The translations under genes were made by a program, and so were the position numbers. Shown one piece after another: positions 1 through 11,800 of a stretch of DNA of 64,000 nucleotides (the first letter of the stretch is position 1; every line of letters begins with the position of its first letter). This DNA is from Nematostella vectensis (lineage: Eukaryota; Cnidaria; Anthozoa; Actiniaria; Edwardsiidae), in contig NC_064044.1 in NCBI RefSeq assembly GCF_932526225.1, positions 14,695,453-14,759,452 of the forward strand, read 5' to 3'. The notes under the pieces were generated by a model, which saw only the letters and a program-made list of their open reading frames with translations, was not told where the DNA came from and searched no databases.

Positions 1-2820
1 TCATGTCTAACTTGTGTGTTTGTAGTTGTGGCTTCACCCATGTCTAACTTGTGTGTTTGTAGCGGTGGCTTCACCCATGTCTAACTTGTGTGTTTGTAGC
101 GGTGGCTTCACCCATGTCTTACTTGTGTGTTTGTAGTTGTGGCCTTACTCATATCTAACTTGTGTGTTTGTAGCGGTGGCTTCACTCATGTCTAACTTGT
201 GTGTTTGTAGTTGTGGCTTCACCCATGTCTAACTTGTGTGTTTGTAGCGGTGGCTTCACCCATGTCTAACTTGTGTGTTTGTAGCGGTGGCTTCACCCAT
301 GTCTTACTTGTGTGTTTGTAGCGGTGGCTTCGCTCATGTCTAACTTGTGTGTTTGTAGTTGTGGCTTCACCCATGTCTAACTTGTGTGTTTGTAGCGGTG
401 GCTTCACCCATGTCTAACTTGTGTGTTTGTAGCGGTGGCTTCACCCATGTCTTACTTGTGTGTTTGTAGTTGTGGCCTTACTCATATCTAACTTGTGTGT
501 TTGTAGCGGTGGCTTCACCCATGTCTAACTTGTGTGTTTGTAGCGGTGGCTTCACCCATGTCTTACTTGTGTGTTTGTAGTTGTGGCTTCACTCATGTCT
601 AACTTGTGTGTTTGTAGCGGTGGCTTCACCCATGTCTTACTTGTGTGTTTGTAGTTGTGGCTTCACCCATGTCTAACTTGTGTGTTTGTAGCGGTGGCTT
701 CACCCATGTCTAACTTGTGTGTTTGTAACGGTGGCTTCACTCATGTCTAACTTGTGTGTTTGTAGCGGTGGCTTCACTCATGTCTAACTTGTGTGTTTGT
801 AGCGGTGGCTTCACTCATGTCTAACTTGTGTGTTTGTAGCGGTGGCTTAACCCATGTCTAACTTGTGTGTTTGTAGCGGTGGCTTCACCCATGTCTTACT
901 TGTGTGTTTGTAGCGGTGGCTTCACTCATGTCTAACTTGTGTGTTTGTAGCGGTGGCTTCACCCATATCTTACTTGTGTGTTTGTAGCGGTGGCTTCACC
1001 CATATCTTACTTGTGTGTTTGTAGCGGTGGCTTCACCCATGTCTAACTTGTGTGTTTGTAGCGGTGGCTTCACCCATGTCTAACTTGTGTGTTTGTAGCG
1101 GTGGCCTCACCCATATCTTACTTGTGTGTTTGTAGCGGTGGCTTCACCCATATCTTACTTGTGTGTTTGTAGCGGTGGCTTCACCCATGTCTAACTTGTG
1201 TGTTTGTAGCGGTGGCTTCACTCATGTCTAAATTGTGTGTTTGTAGCGGTGGCTTCACCCATATCTTACTTGTGTGTTTGTAGCGGTGGCTTCACCCATG
1301 TCTAACTTGTGTGTTTGTAGCGGTGGCTTCACCCATGTCTAACTTGTGTGTTTGTAACGGTGGCTTCACTCATGTCTAACTTGTGTGTTTGTAGCGGTGG
1401 CTTCACCCATATCTTACTTGTGTGTTTGTAGCGGTGGCTTCACCCATGTCTAACTTGTGTGTTTGTAGCGGTGGCTTCGCTCATGTCTAACTTGTGTGTT
1501 TGTAGCGGTGGCTTCACTCATGTCTAACTTGTGTGTTTGTAGTTGTGGCTTCACCCATGTCTAACTTGTGTGTTTGTAGCGGTGGCTTCACCCATGTCTA
1601 ACTTGTGTGTTTGTAGCGGTGGCTTCACCCATGTCTTACTTGTGTGTTTGTAGTTGTGGCCTTACTCATATCTAACTTGTGTGTTTGTAGCGGTGGCTTC
1701 ACCCATGTCTAACTTGTGTGTTTGTAGCGGTGGCTTCACCCATGTCTTACTTGTGTGTTTGTAGCGGTGGCTTCACCCATGTCTAACTTGTGTGTTTGTA
1801 ACGGTGGCTTCACTCATGTCTAACTTGTGTGTTTGTAGCGGTGGCTTCACCCATATCTTACTTGTGTGTTTGTAGCGGTGGCTTCACCCATGTCTAACTT
1901 GTGTGTTTGTAGCGGTGGCTTCACCCATGTCTTACTTGTGTGTTTGTAGTTGTGGCCTTACTCATATCTAACTTGTGTGTTTGTAGCGGTGGCTTCACCC
2001 ATGTCTAACTTGTGTGTTTGTAGCGGTGGCTTCACCCATGTCTTACTTGTGTGTTTGTAGTTGTGGCTTCACTCATGTCTAACTTGTGTGTTTGTAGCGG
2101 TGGCTTCACCCATGTCTTACTTGTGTGTTTGTAGTTGTGGCTTCACCCATGTCTAACTTGTGTGTTTGTAGCGGTGGCTTCACCCATGTCTAACTTGTGT
2201 GTTTGTAGCGGTGGCTTCACTCATGTCTAACTTGTGTGTTTGTAGCGGTGGCTTCACCCATGTCTAACTTGTGTGTTTGTAGCGGTGGCTTCACCCATGT
2301 CTAACTTGTGTGTTTGTAGCGGTGGCTTCACTCATGTCTAACTTGTGTGTTTGTAGCGGTGGCTTCGCTCATGTCTAACTTGTGTGTTTGTAGCAGTGGC
2401 TTCACTCATGTCTAACTTGTGTGTTTGTAGCGGTGGCTTCACCCATGTCTAACTTGTGTGTTTGTAGCGGTGGCTTCACTCATGTCTAACTTGTGTGTTT
2501 GTAGCGGTGGCTTCACCCATGTCTAACTTGTGTGTTTGTAGCGGTGGCTTCACCCATGTCTAACTTGTGTGTTTGTAGCGGTGGCTTCACTCATGTCTAA
2601 CTTGTGTGTTTGTAGCGGTGGCTTCGCTCATGTCTAACTTGTGTGTTTGTAGCGGTGGCTTCACTCATGTCTAACTTGTGTGTTTGTAGCGGTGGCTTCA
2701 CCCATGTCTAACTTGTGTGTTTGTAGCGGTGGCTTCGCTCATGTCTAACTTGTGTGTTTGTAGCGGTGGCTTCGCTCATGTCTAACTTGTGTGTTTGTAG
2801 CGGTGGCTTCGCTCAAGTCT
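1..2820. repeat. 37-bp minisatellite built from a 3' splice acceptor
   Basis: About 75 tandem copies of a 37-bp unit of the form cttgtgtgtttgtag followed by cggtggcttcacccatgtct and aa run from the window edge to the first PRPF6 exon. Variants recur (cttac for ctaac, ttgtggcctt for cggtggcttc, actca or gctca for accca). Some variant groups recur together, for example near 118, 470, 1640 and 1945, which suggests larger blocks were also duplicated. The last unit is the real acceptor: tgtgtgtttgtag at 2788-2800, then exon sequence cggtggcttcgctcaagtct. The array therefore consists of repeated acceptor plus exon start, and lies in a PRPF6 intron. Confidence 0.95.
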
Positions 2821-5800
2821 AATGGTGTTGAGATCAATCGCGATCAGTGGATCAAAGATGCCGAAGAGTGCGAGAAGGCACAGAGTGTGGAGACATGCCA
2901 AGCCATAATGTGAGTTAACGTATAAATTCTCCTTACTGTAATAGTCCCTTGTATTGATAAAGTTGGGAGAATTCAATTTGAGATCATCCCAAGTTAAATA
3001 AACGTATGCCATCACTCTGGTTAGAAACCGATGATAGATTTTTGATCGTGTTCTGGTCGTTTTGCAGTCGTACAGTCATCGGTGTTGGAGTAGAGGAAGA
3101 GGATCGTAAACACACCTGGATGGACGACGCCGACAGTGTAAGTCACGTGACTAAGGCAGTCTTTATAATTGTATGCTGCTACAGAAGCCATATTGTCCTC
3201 TTCTGGCTTTATGGCTGCGCGGCCGGCTACTTGTCTTTTGATACACTTTTCCCTCCTTTCCCCTTGCAAGTCGCACGTTTTTTTTCGTGTGACACCCCTT
3301 TTGCAACTTGTTTTTCTTTTCTCAAAGTCACGCACGCACACTACAACGCACTTCTACTTTCCACGACAAATGTCTTCGGGTCGCAGCAAAAATGTCACGT
3401 GTGACATGGTCCGTGCGGCACAATGAAGAAAAATTAAGAAATATTGGGTTGGGGGGGGGGGGGGGGGGGGGCACAGCCACGCTCCTACTGGTCATTTTCT
3501 TATAATTTTGAAAAATATTAGGGGGGTCACATATCCCCAGTGCCCCCTGCTACGGCCATGTTTTGGCAAGACAAGTTAAAGGTGCAGTCGACAAGTATTA
3601 GTGCAAGAAAATGGTGCATAAAAAGTGGCGGATCGTTCAAATTTATGGAACATTTATTAAATTTGGCACAGTGATAGAGGAACTCACACTGAGCAATTCT
3701 GGATATGGACCCACCCCCAAAATGTATACTTACAGTTTAAAATTGGTGGAATTAATTTTCCTTAAAACCTGAATAAAACCAATACTTTTCATGTTACGGT
3801 CACAAAACTTAACCCAGTAATGGATATTAACATAAACTACAGTTTAACGAGAAAAAAAAACACGCCCCCTTGATACTTACAGTTTTAGGGGTGGAATATT
3901 TTTTTTCCTTTAATCAGCATTAAAACCAATACTATTTATTGTAATGTTGCGTAGTAGCGTGCCCGCGCTATGTTGTTATACTTGTTCTATGGCTGCTCGC
4001 ATGGCCTACTTAGCCTTTTTACACTTTTTTCCCGTCCTCAAGTGCGTGGCTAACGGTGCGTACGAGTGTTCCCGTGCTATCTACGCGCATGCGCTCACGG
4101 TCTTCCCCAGCAAGAAAAGCGTCTGGCTTCGTGCTGCTTACTTCGAGAAGAACTACGGTACAAGGTGAGTCCCACATGTACAAGAAATACATCAATAAAA
4201 ACTAAAGTGCAATATAAGAACTACGGTACAAGGTGAGTCCCACATGTACAAGAAATACATCAATAAAAACTAAAGTGCAATATAAGAACTACGGTACAAG
4301 GTGAGTCCCACATGTACAAGAAATACATCAATAAAAACTAAAGTGCAAAAGAAATAAATCAATAGTAATAACTACACGGTACAAGGTGAGTCCCACATGT
4401 ACAAGAAATACATCAATAAAAACTAAAGTGCAAAAGAAATAAATCAATAGTAATAACTACACGGTACAAGGCGAGTCCCACGTGTAAAAGAAATACATCA
4501 ATAATCAAAGTGCAAAAGAATAACTACACGGTACACGATGAGTCCCACATGTACAAGAAATAAATCAATAATCAAAGTGCAAAAGAATAACTACACAGGA
4601 CAGATGACTCCCACATGTACAAGAAATACATTAATAATAACAAAAGTGCAATATAAGAACTACACGGTACACTATGAGTCCCACATGTACAAGAAATAAA
4701 TCAATAATAACAAAAGTGCAAAAAACTAAATTTTCTGTTACCCATAATTTACTCAATAATCTGCCTCGTGTCCGGAATATATCTTTTTGGTACTCGTAGG
4801 CTACCCCTTGATGTAGTTATCTTGGTACGATAAACTTAACGAGCTACCGCGCTTGTCCTACGTTGTTATTGTATACATCACGTACAAACAACTAAAAAGC
4901 GACATTCAAAATTATTTCTGGTACTTTCATAAGAATCGCGCCGATGTCGTCTTTTTATAAGCATGTTTCAGATTTGGTATGGAGAATAGATGCAATGCAT
5001 CATGTGTAGGGCGGGATAATATCCCCTTTCAACTATTTGCATAATCTTCATCCTCGACTAATGGAAGAGCCCATTTAATTCTCATGTTCCTTCTTTTGTA
5101 GGGAGTCTTTAGAGTCTCTTCTTCAGAGTGCGGTCAAGCACTGCCCCAAGGCGGAGGTGTTGTGGCTGATGGGGGCAAAGTCAAAGTGGATGGCGGTATG
5201 TGGAGAAACATTAGGAGATTAGGGAATCATAGGTGACCCAGTATGTTAGCGCGTCAGCGTATCGGGCCTCTCACCACAGGTGACCCAGTATGTTAGCATG
5301 TCAAGCGTATGGGGCCTCTCACCACAGGTGACCCAGTATGTTAGCATGTTAAGCGTATGGAGCCTCTCACCACAGGTGACCCAGTGTGTTAGCGCGTCAG
5401 GGTATGGGGTCTCTCACCACAGGTGACCGAGTGTGCTAAGGTTCCAAGAAAAGCTAAGGTTCTAACGATCTTAGTTTTTAGGGCTATCTAGGTTTTAGGC
5501 AATGTAAGGTTTCAAGCCGAGCTAAGGTTTAAGGCAAGGTAAAGTTTTAAGGCAGTCTCAGATTTTAAGGCGAGTAAAGGTTGTAAGGTGAGAGTTAGGA
5601 CATGCTCAGACTGAGGCTTTGGCGTATCCACTGAGGCTTTGCAATATTATATATGATAAAATAATTGTTACCTATGGCGTTGTTGTGACTGTGAGCATAG
5701 CCAGTTACAGCCACGACCCACCCTACTGGTGATTTTCTTCCAATTTTAAAAAATATTTGGGGGGGGGCACGTGCCCCCCACACCCCCTGCTACGGCCCTG

Positions 5801-8800
5801 GTGAATTTTAATCATCTTGCTGTTTTTATTCTCTGCTTGACAGAATGACATCCCATCTGCTCGGTCCATCCTGGCGCTAGCTTTCCAAGCTAATCCCAAC
5901 AGTGAGGAGATTTGGTTGGCGGCCGTGAAGCTGGAAAGTGAGAACAACGAGGATCAAAGAGCCAGGTATAGCTCTTAAGGATAGTGGAAAGGGTCGTCTA
6001 CCGGTTCTTGTACGTCGTGACGGGCGAAAATTTAACGAAATATTGCGAATAATAAATCGTTTAAAGCTAAAAAAACGTAGAATACGACCATATATCTACA
6101 TTTAGTGATTTCTGAATACTGTATAATGTGCATCCCAAAAACTGACAAAACAGGTGGTGTTTACATACCAAGCTATTGGACCACAGGGATACCACTTGAA
6201 ACCAGCCCAACCGCAGAGTATCATTCAGCACACACCAAAATCGTGTCTTCGAATTTTGATTGGTTGTTTTGTTCGAAAGGATATGGTTTTCAAAGTCGTG
6301 TGACGTTTTGATACCCGGTTTTCATTACATAACAGTTTATAACGTGGCAAAAAGAACGATACACGATGGCAAGATATTCATCTCAAGTTATCGACTAAGA
6401 CATGCGCTCTCTATGATGAATTTCGTTGGTCCAATAGCTTCCTAAAGCACGCAGATTGAAGCGAAACTCATTGCAGAGTTATTCGCTGCTTAAGCTATGT
6501 AAACATAAGAGCGATTATGTGGCAATCTGTCAATACTCCATTCAGCGCCGACCAATCACGAGCAAGCTCCCTGGTGATAAGAAGGGAAGTTAGCTGTTTA
6601 TCACTGGGAATTACTTTAAACTTACAGAAATAAGCTGACATATTCCTTTCTATGGACTCAATACGTCGGATTGGTAATGTTGAATGTAGATTTGAGTTAC
6701 AAAATTCAACATCACTAGACGGAGTTCTAACAGGATAAAGAGGATTGGTCTTGCCTTTGTGCATGTTTGTTGTGAGCAAAAAAGTATGTTTATCTTATGA
6801 TTAGAAGTAATGCTTTAGAACTTTTAATAAAATTGTTTTGGGAAATGATAAAGCATTCTGTCATTAAGCGAAATTCCACTTAATCGAAAATAGCGTAAAC
6901 AATTCTTCTCTTCTATCGTCATCTTTTTCGTCATTATCATACTGTTACCATAATGCCTTTTCTGCCTGCCTCTTAACGGAATTCTTTTCGCCACAGGAAG
7001 CTGCTACAGAGAGCGCGCATGAACGCTTGTACCGCAAGGGTAGGTTACAAATTCTCTTATAAGACCCTTTGCTTTGTCTTGTGGAAAAAAACCCTCGTGA
7101 AATTCCTACTTGTGTTTTACGCTGGGCATGAGACTGTAGTTCCTAAAATATACGTGTCTAGGCCAACGTTGCGTTACGTGTTTAGGCCCACATTGCGTTA
7201 CGTGTTTGACGTTGCATTATACTTCCGGCTTGCGGTACTTTATATTTACTGACATTGAGTAACATGTGTAGAATGACGTTGCGTGACAAGCTCAGGGTGA
7301 CGTTGCGTTACGTGTCAAGGCTCACATTGTGTTACCTGTTTAGGCTGTTCTTACGTAACATGTTTAGACTGACGTTGCGTTACATGTTTCGGCTGACGTT
7401 GCGTTACGTGTTTAGGCTGACGTTGCGTTACGTATAAGCCTGGCATTTTGGTACTTGATTGATGTTTCGTTGCGTATCTCTTTAGGTCATGATGAAGTCT
7501 ATCAAGCTTGAATGGGTTCTTGGAAATATACCTGAGGTAAGAGTTGCATACAATACCGGTCACGCAATGCTGCATACAATACCCGTCACGCAATGCTACA
7601 TACAATACCGGTCACGCAATGCTGCATACAATACCGGTCACGCAATGCTACATACAAGACCCGTTATGTAATGCTGCATACAATACCGGTCACGCAATGC
7701 TACATACAAGACCCGTTATGTAAGGCTTCATACAATAACCGTTACCTATTGCTGCATACAATACTCGTTACGTAATGTTGCATCCAATGCCCGTTATCTA
7801 TTGCTGCATACAATACCCGTTACGTAATGCTGCATAAATTACCCGTTACGTAATGCTGCATTCAATACCCATTACGTAATGCTGCATACAATACCCATTA
7901 CGTAATGCTGCATACAATACCCGTTACGTAATGCTGCATACAATACCCGTTACGTAACGCTGCATACAATACCCGTTACGTAATGCTTCATACAATACCC
8001 GTTACCTATTGCTGCATACAATACCCGTTACGTAATGCTGCATACAATACCCGTTACGTAACACTGCATACAATACCCGTTACGTAATGCTGCATACAAT
8101 ACCCGTTACATAACGCTGCATACAATACCCGTTACGTAATGCTGCATACAATACCCGTTACGTAAGGCTGCAACAATACCCGTTACGTAATGCTGCATAC
8201 AATACCCGTTACGTAACGCTGCATACAATACCCGTTACGTAATGCTGCATACAATACCCGATACATAACGCTGCATACAATACCCGTTACGTAATGCTGC
8301 ATACAATACCTGTTACGTAACGCTGCATACAATACTCGTTACGTAATGCTGCATACAATACCCGTTACGTAACGCTGCATACAATACCCGTTACGTAATG
8401 CTGCATTCAATACCCGTTACGCAATGCTGCATACAACACCCGTTACGTAATGCTGCATACAACACCCGTTACGTAATGTTGCATCCAATAGCCGTTACGT
8501 AATGCTGCATACAATACCCGTTACGTAAGGCTGCAACAATACCCGTTACGTAATGCTGCATACAATACCCGTTACGTAACGCTGCATACAATACCCGTTA
8601 CGTAATGCTGCATACAGTACCCGATACATAACGCTGCATACAATACCCGTTACGTAATGCTGCATACAATACCTGTTACGTAACGCTGCATACAATACTC
8701 GTTACGTAATGCTGCATACAATACCCGTTACGTAACGCTGCATACAATACCCGTTACGTAATGCTGCATTCAATACCCGTTACGCAATGCTGCATACAAC

Positions 8801-11800
8801 ACCCGTTACGTAATGCTGCATACAACACCCGTTACGTAATGTTGCATCCAATACCCGTTACGCAATGCTGCATACAATACCCGTTACGCAATGCTGCATA
8901 CAATACCCGTTACGTAACGCTGCATACAATACCCGTTACGCAATGCTGCATACAATACCCGTTACGCAATGCTGCATACAATACCCGTTACGCAATGCTG
9001 CATACAACACCCGTTACGTAATGCTGCATACAACACCCGTTACGTAATGTTGCATCCAATAGCCGTTACGTAAGGCTGCAACAATACCCGTCAGGCAATA
9101 CTTCAATACCGGTCACGCAATGCTGCATACAATACCCGTTACGTAATGCTACATTCCAAACCCGTCACGCAGTGCTCCCTACAATTTCAATCTGCAGGCA
9201 TCTTAACCCGGGAAGAAGTGCAACAATTTGAAAAAAATATGGGAAAATGTTATAAATAAGAATCCGAACACAGGATGCCCAACTCTCCAAAAAGGCTAGA
9301 AAAGCTCTCTTTTGTCTTTTTTTCTTAATGACTGTTGTTCGTCCACCTGGGACTTAAATGATGGGATAAAATATAGTGATGTTCAATTGTGAGTTTCAGT
9401 TTTGTTCAAGCGCGTTAAAACATCTCGGATGTGCTAAAAACCCCGAGGCCGGCCGTCTCTCCCCCTCCATCCGTACCAGGTCTTGTGCGACCAGTCAATT
9501 AAACGTACCAGTAATTTCTCCATAGGCAAACAAGCTACTAGACGAGGCCGTGCAGAAATACCCAGACTTTGCTAAGGTACCGTGGACTCATTTGCCTTGC
9601 AATTGCGTCATCCGTGACAGGTTTAACCGGTTTATATCGTTCATTGTAGTTGTGGATGATGAAAGGGCAGCTACAGGAGCAAGAAAAAAACCTTCCAGAG
9701 GCCAGGGAGGCCTACAAGACAGGGGTTAGTACAGAAAGGGTTGGACCGAGGCCAGGGAGGCCTACAAGACAGGGGAAAGTACAGAAAGGGTTGAACCGAG
9801 TCCAGAGCGGCCTAAGAGACAGGGGAAAGTATAGAAAGGGTTGAACCGAGGCCAGGGAGGCTTACAAGACGGAAAAATACAGAAAGGGTTGGACCGAGGC
9901 CAGGGAGGCTTACAAGACAGGGTAAGTACAGAAAGGGTTGGACCGAGCCCAGGGAGGCCTACCAGACAGGGTAAGTACTGAAAGGGTTGAACCGAGTCCA
10001 GGGAGGCTTACACGACAGGGGAAAGTACAGAAAGGGTTGAACCGAGTCCAGGGAGGCCTACAAGACAGGGGAAAGTACAGAAAGGGTTGAACCGAGGCCA
10101 GGGAGGCCTACAAGACAGGGGAAAGTACAGAAAGGGTTGAACCGAGGCCAGGGAGGCCTACAAGACAGGGGAAAGTACAGAAAGGGTTGAACCGAGTCCA
10201 GAGCGGCCTACAAGACAGGGGAAAGTACAGAAAGGGTTGACAAGAGGGCAGGGAGGCCTACAATACAGGGTAAAGTACAGAAAGGGTTGATAAGAGGCCA
10301 GGGAGGCCTGCAATACAGGGGAAAGTACAGAAAGGGTTGACAAGAGGCCAGGGAGGCTTACAATACAGGGTAAAGTACAGAAAGGGTTGAACCGAGGCCA
10401 GGGAGGCTAACAAGACAGGGGAAAGTACAGAAAGGGTTGAACCGAGTCCAGAGCGGCCTACAAGACAGGGGAAAGTACAGAAAGGGTTGACAAGAGGCCA
10501 GGGAGGCTTACAAGACAGGGAAAGTACAAAAAGGGTTGACAAGAGGCCAGGGAGGCCTACAATACAGGGTAAAGTACAGAAAGGGTTGAACCGAGGCCAG
10601 GGAGGCCTGCAATACAGGGGAAAGTACAGAAAGGGTTGACAAGAGGCCAGGGAGGCTTACAAGACAGGGGAAAGTACAGAAAGGGTTGACCAGAGGCCAG
10701 GGAGGCTTACAAGACTGGAATAAGTAAAGAAATAAGCTTGTTGCTGCTAATCTGCGGTAATTTAGAATAAGTTGTAGTTCTCAATCTTGCTGTTGGTATA
10801 TGTGAACCCCATATGTTACCCGTCGTCCACAGGTCAAGAAATGCCCCACCTCTATCCCTCTGTGGCTGCTTTTGTCCCGCTTGGAGGAAAAGACAGGTCA
10901 GGCTACGAAAGCACGCTCTGTGTTAGAACAAGGAAGACAGAGAAACCCGAAGAGTCCTGAACTCTGGTAAGACCTTACATCGTGCCCAAAACAACTAAAA
11001 TTACCAGTGTAAGGAAAATTGAAGGGCTGGGTTAGAGAAAGATACAGAAGCCCTGGGAATTCGAAGAGCCGACAGGAAGCCCTGGGAATTCGAAGAGCCG
11101 ACAGGAAGTCTTAACAGTCAACTGTCACTCAAAGCCCCCGCAGTGACATGGGTTTCTTTCCCGATTGCATTGATTTTATTGTCTCACATACTAAGAGGGG
11201 AAAGGTAGACATTAATGACCTGTTACAACACTCAGGCTTGAAGCAGTGCGAATTGAGACCCGTGGAGGCAGGAAAGATTTCGCAAGAACGCTAATGGCTA
11301 AAGGTGCGGTCTTATAAACTTGTGCATTTGTCTCTATGCTCAACACTATAATAACTCAAATAACTTTCCTTATTTGTCAGCAATGCAAGAATGCCCAACC
11401 GCGGGGGTCCTGTGGTCAGAGGCGATTTTCATGGAGCCCCGGCCCCAGCGTAAGACTCGTAGTGTGGACGCTCTGAAGCGCTGTGAACACGATGTGCACG
11501 TACTTCTTGCCGTCGCAAAGTAAGCCGCAGGTAACATGTGGTTTGAGTACAGCACAGTGTTTACAAGCTGATGTGTTTCCATTCCAGGTTGTTTTGGAGC
11601 GAGCGGAAAGTGAGCAAAGCACGGGATTGGTTTAACAGGTAGGTCACCCCCGCCTCTCCCCTCCCCCTCCCTGCCCAGAAATGGCCTGCCTTCAAAGCTG
11701 AAGTAAAAATGGCGCGATAGCTCAGTGGTACGGGCTTTGTCTCTCAAGCAAGAGAATCAGGGTTCAAACCCAGGTCAGGTCAACTTGGGACCTTTTTCTC

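Noticed and set aside
1-2820. CRISPR-like array
   Set aside because: The units are contiguous with no unique spacers, the genome is eukaryotic, and the unit matches a splice acceptor plus exon start.
3006-3505. Overlapping ORFs on both strands near 3.0-3.5 kb
   Set aside because: Only the PRPF6 exon 3068-3137 is supported; the rest is read-through into the intron.
11370-11747. Reverse-strand 125-codon ORF
   Set aside because: It is antisense to PRPF6 exons 12 and 13 and has no recognisable family.
11711-11783. Functional tRNA gene
   Set aside because: A and B boxes are good but the acceptor stem does not pair and the anticodon arm is poor; a SINE remnant fits better.
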